Assembly (NCBI GenBank): GCA_011389765.1
Contig: JAABTT010000009.1
Span: forward strand, 1 to 64,000
Source of the DNA: Desulfohalobiaceae bacterium S24
GTDB lineage: Bacteria; Desulfobacterota; Desulfovibrionia; Desulfovibrionales; Desulfothermaceae
DNA: 64,000 nucleotides
Direction of reading: 5' to 3'
This document shows positions 43,795 to 51,841 of the stretch, in pieces. Positions within the stretch are counted from its first letter, which is position 1. The number at the start of each line of letters is the position of its first letter. A program made the translations under genes and the position numbers. Under the pieces are notes generated by a model. That model saw only the letters and a list, made by a program, of their open reading frames with translations, had not been told where the DNA came from and ran no database searches.

Positions 43795-45429
43795 TTAGTG
43801 ACTGATCCTGGATGCCAGATCTTGAGTGATTGTGGCAAACTCTCGGGGCATGTTGGAGGCCAGGTTGGCAAAGACAAGCCGCTTGTCGTCAAATCCCAGC
43901 GCTTTCAGGCGTTTTTGGATCTCCCGGATACGCCAGGAGGCATAAGTGCTGCCCCGCTCGGACTGACAGTTGCCTTCATGGCAGGCCAGGACTAGCACAG
44001 CGCCGGCCCCTGAAGTGAAGGACCGGAGAATGTCCTCCACATCGATTTTCCCGGCGCAGGGCACCTCAATAAGGCGCAGCCGGTCAGGCAGTTCCAGGCC
44101 CATTTTATGTGCGGTTTGGGCGGCTTCAAAAGCGGAATTTTGACAGCAGAAGGCGAGGATGGAAGGCTGCTCTGCTGTGCCGACCTGCTCCTGGATGGCT
44201 GAATGCATGGCTTCGTCAGTATAATCCAGAAGCTGGATAGCGTCCATGGGGCATTCGGCCGCGCAAATCCCGCAGCCCTGACAGGCAATCGGCGAAATCA
44301 CAGCTTTTTTTGCTTCCCAGGCGATGGCCCCATGGGGGCAGCAGCGGTAGCAGGTCAGGCAGATGACGCAACGGCCTTCGTCCACCACAGCCTTGCTTCC
44401 GGAGACCTGAATGGTTCCATTGCCCAGGAATTCCCTGACTTGCAAGGCCACGTCTGCCGCATCACGAATGGCTTGCTCCGGGGTCTTCACGGCTGCGGAA
44501 GTCCCGCTTGCAAAAATGCCCTCACGATTGGTTCCCACCGGAAGACGGTGAACATTCCCGGTCTGGAGAAATCCCTGGTCATCAGCGTCGATTCTGAGCA
44601 CTTCACGGAGACGTTCGTTCTCCATGTCCGGCGCAATGCTTTCCTCAAGCACGATGCAATCCGGGGCCAGGTTGACATCCTGCCTGAGGGTGGGGTCTTT
44701 GAAGGAGATATTCAGGACGCCGTCCCGGATGGCGGCTTCCGGTGGACCCTCCGGCTTGATGCAGGTGACTCCCTGGTTCCTGGCCCGGGTGAAAAGCCGT
44801 TCCATGCCGTCAGCGCCTACCTTGACATTGCCGGCAAGGACGTAGGCCTTGCACTGTTCCAGTTCTTGGACGGCCATGGCGCTTTTGAGCACCCGCTCCG
44901 TGGCCACAGGGTTCCCCTCGTCGCCAAAGCCGGAGAGAAAGGCAATGGATGCTCCGCTGCCGTTTTTGATTTGGGCCTTTCCCGTTTCATCGGTTAGGAG
45001 TTTTTCCAGATCTCCGATGCTGAGTACGGTTTTCCCCGGCCGGAGATTGTAGTGCTCAAACAGGGGCAGACAGCGATAGCCCGTGGCCAGGACCACGGCC
45101 CCGATGTCCAGCTGTTCCGTTCCAGTGTCCAATTCCAGGCTTGCCTGGAAATTTCCTGAAAATCCGGTTAACTGTTTCAATCTGGCCCCGGTTTTCAAGC
45201 TGATGGAGGAATGTTGCTGGGCCTTGTTCCGGAGGTCTTGCAAGACTGTGTTCATTTCCGGATCATAACAGCATTCAGCATCGTCTCGAGCGCCCTGGTC
45301 CAGGACAAGCACCTGATATCCCTGCTCGGCTATCTTTTCAGCGGAAGCAAGACCGGACAAGCCGGCCCCGATAACCAGGACTTTCGTAGTGACAGTGAAT
45401 TCAGTTTGCTGCGTTGCATGCTGTGTCAT
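43795..45429 (-). CDS. QmoB-like flavoprotein (HdrA core fused to MvhD domain)
   Basis: 544 residues. FAD site VIGAGLSGLASAEKIA near residue 18, two 4Fe-4S sites (CVICLTCYRCCPHGA, about 356; CQGCGICAAECPMDA, about 387) and a C-terminal MvhD-like domain from about 418 (FCCQNSAFEAAQ, EVPCAGKIDVEDIL, LACHEGNCQSERG). HdrA plus MvhD in one chain is the QmoB layout, though QmoB of the Apr-linked complex is longer (around 750). No Sec here: the MvhD positions are Cys. It overlaps the qmoA-like gene by ATGA. It likely exchanges electrons with MetVF encoded just upstream; no qmoC lies nearby. Confidence 0.85.
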   Translation of the reverse strand: MTQHATQQTEFTVTTKVLVIGAGLSGLASAEKIAEQGYQVLVLDQGARDDAECCYDPEMNTVLQDLRNKAQQHSSISLKTGARLKQLTGFSGNFQASLELDTGTEQLDIGAVVLATGYRCLPLFEHYNLRPGKTVLSIGDLEKLLTDETGKAQIKNGSGASIAFLSGFGDEGNPVATERVLKSAMAVQELEQCKAYVLAGNVKVGADGMERLFTRARNQGVTCIKPEGPPEAAIRDGVLNISFKDPTLRQDVNLAPDCIVLEESIAPDMENERLREVLRIDADDQGFLQTGNVHRLPVGTNREGIFASGTSAAVKTPEQAIRDAADVALQVREFLGNGTIQVSGSKAVVDEGRCVICLTCYRCCPHGAIAWEAKKAVISPIACQGCGICAAECPMDAIQLLDYTDEAMHSAIQEQVGTAEQPSILAFCCQNSAFEAAQTAHKMGLELPDRLRLIEVPCAGKIDVEDILRSFTSGAGAVLVLACHEGNCQSERGSTYASWRIREIQKRLKALGFDDKRLVFANLASNMPREFATITQDLASRISH

Positions 45430-46592
45430 GACGGTGTGCCTCCCAAATATTTCACGGTTTCGTAGGCGGCCTTGCCGGATTGGGCAATGGTGTCGGCAAT
45501 ACTTTTGGGACCGGTGCTGGTTCCCGCGGGAAAAATCCCTGTTGTCTGTCCAGGCAGGGTGTCCGCCAGACTGTTCGCCTCGAAAAAACCGTCTTCATTC
45601 AGGGGCATTTTCGTCATTGCAGACAGCTTCCGGTTGTCGGGTCCGGGCATGATGCCAACGGACAGGACCACCAGATCGAAGGGTTCGGAGGTGAGGGCGC
45701 CCTCATCGCTCAGATGCACCAGATCCAGACAGTCATCCTCCCGGGGATAGATGTCCACGGGGATGTTTCGGACAAAGCGGGATTCGGAACGCAGCTGTTC
45801 GTACAGGACCGGAAATTCCTTGCCGGAGTTCTGGATGTCGATATAAAAGATGGAGACGTTCAGTTCCGGCTGTTTGTGCTTGGCCAGTCTGGCCATTCGC
45901 AGGGCATAGGGGCAGCAGACCTCGGAACACCAGAGATTGCCGAGACTTTCATCCCGGCTCCCGACACATTGAATAAAGGCCACCTGTTGGGGTTCCTTCC
46001 CGTCTGAAGGCCGGGTGATCTTTCCGTTTTCCCGCATGATGTGTTCCAGTTCCATCCCGGTGACCACATTGGGCAGTTTTTTATAGCCATAGGTGGGTTT
46101 CGCAGTAGGATCAAAAGGGGTGTAGCCTGTGGACACGATGACCGCATCTGCTTGCAGCTCTCCTTCAAACCCAAGTTCATCGATGTTTTGCGTGCCTGGG
46201 GGCAAAGGCCCGGAAGGGGCGCCGTCAGCCACAAACAAGGGCTCGTTGAGGTGAGAAAAGCCTTTCAAAAGGCTGTTGTCGCCTGAAGCAGGACTCTTGG
46301 TCAAACCGACCTTGAAAGCGGCTGCTTTTTCCAGGCTGTCGACTTCCGTGCGCAGATGCACCGTGATCTTCGGGTGGGCAAGGACCTGTTTGAGCATTTT
46401 TTCAACTGAACAGGCGCCGCATTGCTGGCAAGAGTCGGTTGCCTTGCAGGTAAAGCCAAGGGCCTGCCCCCCGAGAAAGCAGCTTTTTTCAACAAGGACC
46501 ACCCGGATATCCCTTTTGGCAAGTTCCCAGGCAGCAGTGAGTCCTGCTATCCCCCCGCCGATGACCAGAACTTGTGTATCTTGAGTACTCAA
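45426..46592 (-). CDS. QmoA-like flavoprotein (HdrA family), TTG start
   Basis: 388 residues if translation begins at the TTG with AAGGAG six bases upstream, which places the FAD motif VLVIGGGIAGLTAAWELA at about residue 8, as in QmoA. Next come VEKSCFLGGQALGFTCKATDSCQQCGACSVEKML, with four clustered cysteines, [24 protein letters not shown] and a C-terminal FPAGTSTGPKSI. It lies 22 bases after metF copy 2 and overlaps the qmoB-like gene. Assignment rests on order and motifs. Confidence 0.85.
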   Translation of the reverse strand: MSTQDTQVLVIGGGIAGLTAAWELAKRDIRVVLVEKSCFLGGQALGFTCKATDSCQQCGACSVEKMLKQVLAHPKITVHLRTEVDSLEKAAAFKVGLTKSPASGDNSLLKGFSHLNEPLFVADGAPSGPLPPGTQNIDELGFEGELQADAVIVSTGYTPFDPTAKPTYGYKKLPNVVTGMELEHIMRENGKITRPSDGKEPQQVAFIQCVGSRDESLGNLWCSEVCCPYALRMARLAKHKQPELNVSIFYIDIQNSGKEFPVLYEQLRSESRFVRNIPVDIYPREDDCLDLVHLSDEGALTSEPFDLVVLSVGIMPGPDNRKLSAMTKMPLNEDGFFEANSLADTLPGQTTGIFPAGTSTGPKSIADTIAQSGKAAYETVKYLGGTPS

Positions 46593-46614
46593 TTGGAACT
46601 CCTTTTTGTGCTTT

Positions 46615-47538
46615 TTATACTTCAGGCCTTGGCAGCATACCGGCCCTTTCGGCGATTTCCGGAACGCGGTGTTCCCACTCAATGGCCATCAAATGAATGC
46701 CGGCCACGCCGGGCATTTCTTTGAATTCCTGGATCTGTTCGCAGGCGATCTTGATCCCTTCTTCAGCCACGTTTTGTTTGCCGGCCTCCCGAAGGCGCCG
46801 GATGATGGCTTCAGGGACCTCCATGCCGGGCACTTTGGATTGCATGTATCTGGCCATACCCACGCTTTTCATAGGCGTGATGCCCATCAAAAGCGAGGCT
46901 TTTTCCGTGAGGCCGAGGTCATTGGCCTGTTTGACCCACTCCCTGGCTTTGTCCATGTTGTATACGCACTGGGTCTGGATAAAATCGGCGCCGGCCGAAA
47001 TTTTCTTGGCCAAGCGGTGGATTCTCCATTCAAAGGGTTCGGCAAAGGGATTGGCGGCGGCGCCGATGAACATTTTGGGCGCTTCATCAATACCGCCCCC
47101 GCTTTGAAAGGCGCTGTCATCGCGCATCCCTTTGACCATGGCCAGCAATTGGATGGAATCGATGTCAAAGACCCCCTTGGCCTGGGGATGGTCCCCGAAC
47201 ACCTGGTGATCACCAGACAGACAGAGCATGTTGCGGATGCCGTGGGCCGAGGCGCCCAGGATATCGGCCTGCATGGCCAGTCTGTTCCGGTCCCGGCAGA
47301 CCATTTGAAAGTTCGGCTCCACACCCTCTTGGAGGCAGATCAGGGAGGCGGCCCAGCTGGACAGCCGGACCACGGCCGTCTGGTTGTCGGTGACATTGGC
47401 GGCATCCACATGGCCTTTCAAATGGGAGATCTTTTCCTTCAGGGCCTGGACATTGCATCCTCTCGGCGGTCCCACCTCTCCGGTGAATGCAAAATGGCCG
47501 GCCTGCAGTATCCGTTCCAGCTTACTTCCTGATTTCAT
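46615..47538 (-). CDS. metF: Methylenetetrahydrofolate reductase, MetF subunit, copy 2
   Basis: 307 residues, close to copy 1: TGEVGPPRG at about 19-27, [60 protein letters not shown] and WEHRVPEIAERAG at the end. Ribosome site AAGGAAG. It lies 54 bases after metV copy 2 instead of overlapping it. The neighbours downstream are qmoA/qmoB-like genes, so the electron partner should differ from that of copy 1. Confidence 0.93.
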   Translation of the reverse strand: MKSGSKLERILQAGHFAFTGEVGPPRGCNVQALKEKISHLKGHVDAANVTDNQTAVVRLSSWAASLICLQEGVEPNFQMVCRDRNRLAMQADILGASAHGIRNMLCLSGDHQVFGDHPQAKGVFDIDSIQLLAMVKGMRDDSAFQSGGGIDEAPKMFIGAAANPFAEPFEWRIHRLAKKISAGADFIQTQCVYNMDKAREWVKQANDLGLTEKASLLMGITPMKSVGMARYMQSKVPGMEVPEAIIRRLREAGKQNVAEEGIKIACEQIQEFKEMPGVAGIHLMAIEWEHRVPEIAERAGMLPRPEV

Positions 47539-47592
47539 AAGCGTCTTCCTTTTTATGCCTTCAGCACGAGTAAATCTTCTTTCGGAAATATT

Positions 47593-48270
47593 TTATTGCT
47601 CTTTCAGGGCGGACGTGCGCTCTTCGTATCCCGGCTGGACAATGGTCCGGGGCTGCTGGTTCCGCCAGTCATTAGCCGGAGAGATTTCCATGATCTGTTG
47701 GAGACGGTCCTGCGCGGCCAGTCGCTCGTAAATCATATGCCAGGCACAGGGCTGATCCGGATGGATTTCACAGCTGGTGATGTTGGTCCCGCCGCAGGGA
47801 CCGTTGAAAAGGCCCTTGGCGCATCTGGTCACCGGGCAAATACCGGCGGTCAGAGCCAGGACGCAGGTCCCGCAGGCCCGGCAGTTTTCCTCGTACCAGC
47901 CCACGCTTCGGTTCACGCCGATGCAGCTCGTATTCACGGCTGGAAAAACAGGTATGCGGGAAAAGCGTTCAGCCAGAAGCTGAACTCCGGCGCCGCAAGC
48001 CATGGAGAGCAGGGCGTCATATTCAGCCGCCTGCTCGTCAAGTTCCGACAGGAATTCCATGTCGCATTGCCGTTCCAGGGTCCTGGATTCAAATCGGGCG
48101 CCGGCAGTTTTGGGCGACAGGGTCAGTTCATTGGTTAATATCTCGGCTTCCTTGGAGCCGCCCGCCAGGCAGACCGCAACGCAGGTGCCGCAGCCGACGA
48201 CGAGGACTTTATGATATCCAGCCACAAAGGACTGGATTTCAGGAATGGGTTTTCTCTCTGCAATAATCAT
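47593..48270 (-). CDS. metV: MetV zinc-finger subunit of methylenetetrahydrofolate reductase, copy 2
   Basis: 225 residues from the ATG with GGAGG four bases upstream. Motifs: VVGCGTCVAVCLAGGSKEAE near residue 25, LERQCDMEF near 68, CRACGTCVLALTAG, CPVTRCAKG, NGPCGGTNITSCEIHP between about 135 and 175. First gene of the minus-strand unit metV-metF-qmoA-qmoB-like. Divergent from cooC copy 2. Confidence 0.9.
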   Translation of the reverse strand: MIIAERKPIPEIQSFVAGYHKVLVVGCGTCVAVCLAGGSKEAEILTNELTLSPKTAGARFESRTLERQCDMEFLSELDEQAAEYDALLSMACGAGVQLLAERFSRIPVFPAVNTSCIGVNRSVGWYEENCRACGTCVLALTAGICPVTRCAKGLFNGPCGGTNITSCEIHPDQPCAWHMIYERLAAQDRLQQIMEISPANDWRNQQPRTIVQPGYEERTSALKEQ

Positions 48271-48586
48271 GCGTCCTCCCTGAGGTGAAAAGCAATCGTG
48301 TTCCGCCCTACAAAAAATTGCATCAGCCATACTTGGAATCTGATTCCTCGTCAAGAAAATTGTGTGAAAAATGAAACAAGCAGTTGTTTTTTCGTTAATT
48401 CAATTGCTTAAACCGAAATGGCCGGATCGTCGGAGCCCTGCAAAGACCCCCTGCAGGTCCTGAGGATTTTCAGGCTTGATCTTTGGAAAAATTTATTGGA
48501 TGAAAGATTTGTTTCACGAGGCGTTTCATCCTTTCATCATGGCCTGTGCAGGCTTGATGATCTCAGTTCAGAAAAAAGAGGCTCCT
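48271..48586. other. Divergent control region between metV copy 2 and cooC copy 2
   Basis: 316 bases with no gene I would call. It is A+T-rich at about 48350-48410, where promoters of both units may lie. GGAATC-T-GATTCC at 48335-48347 is a small perfect inverted repeat. An open frame upstream of the cooC start lacks a ribosome site. Confidence 0.4.
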
Positions 48587-49342
48587 ATGACCCTATCCAT
48601 TGCGTTTTCAGGAAAGGGCGGGGTGGGCAAGACCACAGTGGCCGGGATGCTCATCCGCTATTTGATCGAAAAGGAACAAGGGCCGCTCCTGGCCGTTGAT
48701 GCGGACTCCAACTACAACTTGAACGAAGTCCTGGGAGTTGCCGTGGAGCAGACCCTGGGCGGCGTCAGGGAGTCCATGAAAAAGGGAGATGTGCCGTCGG
48801 GCATGACCAAGGATCGCTTCATGTCCATGCGGCTTGAGGAGGCCGTTGTTGAAGAGAAGGATTTTGATCTTGTGGTGATGGGTCAGCCCGAAGGCCAGGG
48901 CTGTTATTGCGCGGCCAATACGCTGCTCAGTCAATTTTTGCTCAAACTGGTTGATAATTATGCCTCCATTGTGATGGATAATGAAGCCGGCATGGAGCAT
49001 ATCAGCCGTTTGACCACCCGGAACATTGACTATCTGCTCGTGGTTTCAGACCCTTCCAAGCGCGGTCTGCAAGCGGCGCAGCGAATCGCTGAACTGGCCC
49101 GGGACTTGAATATCGGCGTGCGGGAGACCTGCCTGATTCTCAATAATGTCAGGCAGGAAATGACGGCGCCCATCAAAGCGATGCTCGAGGGAACCGGCCT
49201 GAAACTTCTGGGCTCTGTGCAGGCGGATGAAACCATTGCCGAGTATGACCTGAACGGCCGCCCGACTTTTGAGCTTCCCAGGGACAACCCGGCTTTACTG
49301 AGTGCATTCGCCATTTTTGATTCGCTTTTCCAGAAGAGATGA
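48587..49342 (+). CDS. cooC: CooC-type ATPase for CODH/ACS nickel maturation, copy 2
   Basis: 251 residues; the start at 48587 has AAGAGG upstream and gives MTLSIAFSGKGGVGKTT with the P-loop at residues 9-18. C-x-C in GQGCYCAANTLL near 105 and VMDNEAGMEHISRLTT near 131 match CooC/AcsF. It heads the plus-strand carbonyl-branch unit, which fits nickel loading of the CODH at 55661 and the ACS at 57763. prmA overlaps its stop by ATGA. Confidence 0.9.
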   Translation: MTLSIAFSGKGGVGKTTVAGMLIRYLIEKEQGPLLAVDADSNYNLNEVLGVAVEQTLGGVRESMKKGDVPSGMTKDRFMSMRLEEAVVEEKDFDLVVMGQPEGQGCYCAANTLLSQFLLKLVDNYASIVMDNEAGMEHISRLTTRNIDYLLVVSDPSKRGLQAAQRIAELARDLNIGVRETCLILNNVRQEMTAPIKAMLEGTGLKLLGSVQADETIAEYDLNGRPTFELPRDNPALLSAFAIFDSLFQKR

Positions 49343-50178
49343 GCAGTGTGTTGAAGCCCAGGGACAGACTTTGGATTTACTATCTACAGGGAAGGGTTTC
49401 CCGGGACGCCTTTGCGGATGATCCCGGTTTTGTCGGCAATTGGGAAGAGGAAGGGCATGCTTTTTTGTTTTTCAGCCGAGAGTCCCTGTCCCGGGTTGAG
49501 CAGCTGGCCCAGGGAAATCCGGAACTTTTGATCAAGGATCATTTCCGGAGCAGCTACGAAGAATGGCTGGGAACGCCGGTCCATGGCTTCCGGGTGGGAC
49601 CGCTGCAGATCCATCCGGTCTGGGAGACAAATTTTGATCAGGGAGACGATGCCTGTCTGCTCAGAGTCGATCCAGGCGTTGTTTTCGGGGCCGGGAATCA
49701 TCAGACCACTTCTGACTGCCTCCGGGCCTTGGTCGCGCTCTTTGAGCAAGCAGGCCCGGAGGCCGGCCATAGTATCCGCGCTCTGGATATGGGGTGCGGG
49801 AGCGGCCTGCTTTCCCTGGCTGCTGCCGGCCTGGGCTGTGAACGGGTCCTGGCTCTCGACTTGAATCCTCTGGCCGTTCGAACCTGCCGCAACAACAGCC
49901 TCCTTAACAATCTGGAGGCCAGGATTCTTTCGATCCAGGGACGGGCCGAAGAATGGGTTGATTGTCCGGCCGACCTGTTGCTGGCCAATATCCACTATGA
50001 TGTCTTGAAAGGGCTTGTTCAGGCTCCGGGTTTTGACGGCAAAAGATGGTTCATTCTCTCCGGCCTGCTTCGCTCCCAGGCCCGGGAGATCCTTGCGGTC
50101 TTGAGACACAAAGGAGCCGAGCTCATCAAGATCTGGGACGAGGACGGCGCCTGGTTCACGATCCTTGGCAGGAATTGA
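49339..50178 (+). CDS. prmA: Ribosomal protein L11 methyltransferase-like (PrmA)
   Basis: SAM-dependent methyltransferase of 279 residues. The PrmA landmarks are VDPGVVFGAGNHQTTSDCL near residue 111, the SAM site ALDMGCGSGLLSLAAAGLG near 148, LALDLNPLAVRTCRNN and LLLANIHYDVL (N-I-H-Y instead of the usual N-I-L/N-P-P-Y). Its place inside a CODH/ACS unit, coupled to cooC by ATGA, is unusual for an L11 modifier, so another target is possible. Confidence 0.88.
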   Translation: MSSVLKPRDRLWIYYLQGRVSRDAFADDPGFVGNWEEEGHAFLFFSRESLSRVEQLAQGNPELLIKDHFRSSYEEWLGTPVHGFRVGPLQIHPVWETNFDQGDDACLLRVDPGVVFGAGNHQTTSDCLRALVALFEQAGPEAGHSIRALDMGCGSGLLSLAAAGLGCERVLALDLNPLAVRTCRNNSLLNNLEARILSIQGRAEEWVDCPADLLLANIHYDVLKGLVQAPGFDGKRWFILSGLLRSQAREILAVLRHKGAELIKIWDEDGAWFTILGRN

Positions 50179-50230
50179 CATTTCCGATTTTCGATTGCCA
50201 ATTGTCGAGTGAAGGTCTTACATTTTGAAT

Positions 50231-51796
50231 ATGGAAAAGCCATCCCAGAGTTGGGTGAAATATCTGACGCTCCCCGCTCCCAGTCTGGACAATCACAGCG
50301 GTGATCTGGACAGGCTGGACAAAAAGCTCAGCGAGCAATGCGGACTCCAGCATCTGAGCATTGACCTTGAGGCGGCACGGAGAATTCCGGAGATGATTTG
50401 CAGAGACCGGGAGACCCGGCTCCGGGTGACCGTGTTTCAGGACCGCAGGCAGACGATCATCACCGGCTTGGATCCGGCTGATCAGGCGGCTCCGGTTCTC
50501 GGGCTGGCCCTTGACCTGGGGACGACCCGCTACGTACTGCAAATCCTGGATATCGAGACCGGGACAATCCTGTGCAGCGCGGATCGGAAGAATCCGCAAA
50601 GCGCTGTGGGTCCTGATATATTGAGCAGAATTCATTTTACGGATAAGCCCGGGGGGGCTGAACAACTGCAGTCGCTGATTCTGGAAGACCTCCAGGCCAA
50701 CATCGAATCCCTGTGCCGGGAGAACGGACTTGAGCCGAGCAGGATCTGCAATGTAGCTCTGGCCGGTAATACCGCCATGACCCATCTTTTCCTGGGGCTG
50801 CCCGCCCGCTGGATGATTCGGGAGCCTTATGTTCCGGCTTGCAATGAACCCGGATTGTGCCGGGCCAAGGATCTGGGTCTGAGGCTCCATCCCCGGGCCG
50901 GGATCTATTGCTTCCCCAATGCCGGGAGCTATTTCGGCGGCGACCTTTTGGCCGGCATTCTGTTCTCCGGATTGGATCAACAGGAAGACGTCGCCCTGCT
51001 GGTGGATGTGGGGACCAATGCCGAGGTTGTCCTGGGCAACAAGGATTGGCTCATCGGCTGCGCCGGAGCAGCCGGACCGGCCCTGGAGGGCGGAGTGAGC
51101 GAGATCGGGAAGCAGGCCGAACCGGGTATTATCGACAAGGTGCGCATCGATCCCGCAAGCCTTGAGTTTCAGGTCCAGACCATTGGGGGGCTGCCTCCCA
51201 CGGGGATCTGCGGATCAGGGTTCATTGACCTGGCGGCTGAACTCTTTCGAAACGGACTTCTTGATTTCAGGGGAAAATTGTCGCCCTCCAGGCTGCCGGA
51301 CCGTTTTGAGCTCCGGGACGGCACGCTGTCCCTGCGGCTGGTTCCGGCAGGAGCCTCCGGCACCGGCCGGGCCCTGCGTGTAGCCCAGCCCGAGTTCGAC
51401 AGTCTCATCCGCTCCAAAGCGGCCATGTACACCATTCTTGAAACCCTGCTCGCGACTGTGGGCCTCGGTTTTGAGGAGTTGAGCCGTTTTTATGTCGCCG
51501 GGACCTTTGGGCAGTACATCGATCCCGAGTCAGCGATCAGCATCGGCATGCTCCCGGATATCGCCAGGGAGACTTTCCAAGCCCTGGGCAACAGTTCCCT
51601 GGGCGGGGCCACCCGTTTGCTGCAGGAGCCGGAAGCGCTTCCGGTCATTTGCAGGACTTTGGAACGACTGACCTACCTGGAGTTGAATGTTAATCAGGCC
51701 TTCATGACCACGTTCAGTGCAGCCAAATTTCTTCCGCATACCGATCGGAACAAATTTCCGTCGGTCAATTTTTTCTCAATGAGCGAAACCACGTAG
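50231..51796 (+). CDS. RACo-like ASKHA-domain protein without 2Fe-2S domain
   Basis: 521 residues from the ATG at 50231. An N-terminal region (about 1-90) without cysteine cluster replaces the ferredoxin domain of true RACo. From about 90 the ASKHA part is present: ALDLGTTRYVLQILD, VALAGNTAMTHLFLGL, FPNAGSYFGGDLLAGIL, LLVDVGTNAEVVLGNKDW, GICGSGFIDLAAELF and FYVAGTFGQYIDPE. It lacks the own electron carrier, so it may use that of the next gene or have another role in corrinoid handling. It lies 45 bases before acsV. Confidence 0.85.
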   Translation: MEKPSQSWVKYLTLPAPSLDNHSGDLDRLDKKLSEQCGLQHLSIDLEAARRIPEMICRDRETRLRVTVFQDRRQTIITGLDPADQAAPVLGLALDLGTTRYVLQILDIETGTILCSADRKNPQSAVGPDILSRIHFTDKPGGAEQLQSLILEDLQANIESLCRENGLEPSRICNVALAGNTAMTHLFLGLPARWMIREPYVPACNEPGLCRAKDLGLRLHPRAGIYCFPNAGSYFGGDLLAGILFSGLDQQEDVALLVDVGTNAEVVLGNKDWLIGCAGAAGPALEGGVSEIGKQAEPGIIDKVRIDPASLEFQVQTIGGLPPTGICGSGFIDLAAELFRNGLLDFRGKLSPSRLPDRFELRDGTLSLRLVPAGASGTGRALRVAQPEFDSLIRSKAAMYTILETLLATVGLGFEELSRFYVAGTFGQYIDPESAISIGMLPDIARETFQALGNSSLGGATRLLQEPEALPVICRTLERLTYLELNVNQAFMTTFSAAKFLPHTDRNKFPSVNFFSMSETT

Positions 51797-51841
51797 ACGG
51801 GCCGGTTCCTGTGTCGGACCGTCTGAGAGGAGGAAACCCAT

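Noticed and set aside
43795-46592. Calling the flavoprotein pair the Apr-linked qmoAB
   Set aside because: No qmoC or aprAB follows and the B subunit is about 200 residues short. I keep the label Qmo-like.
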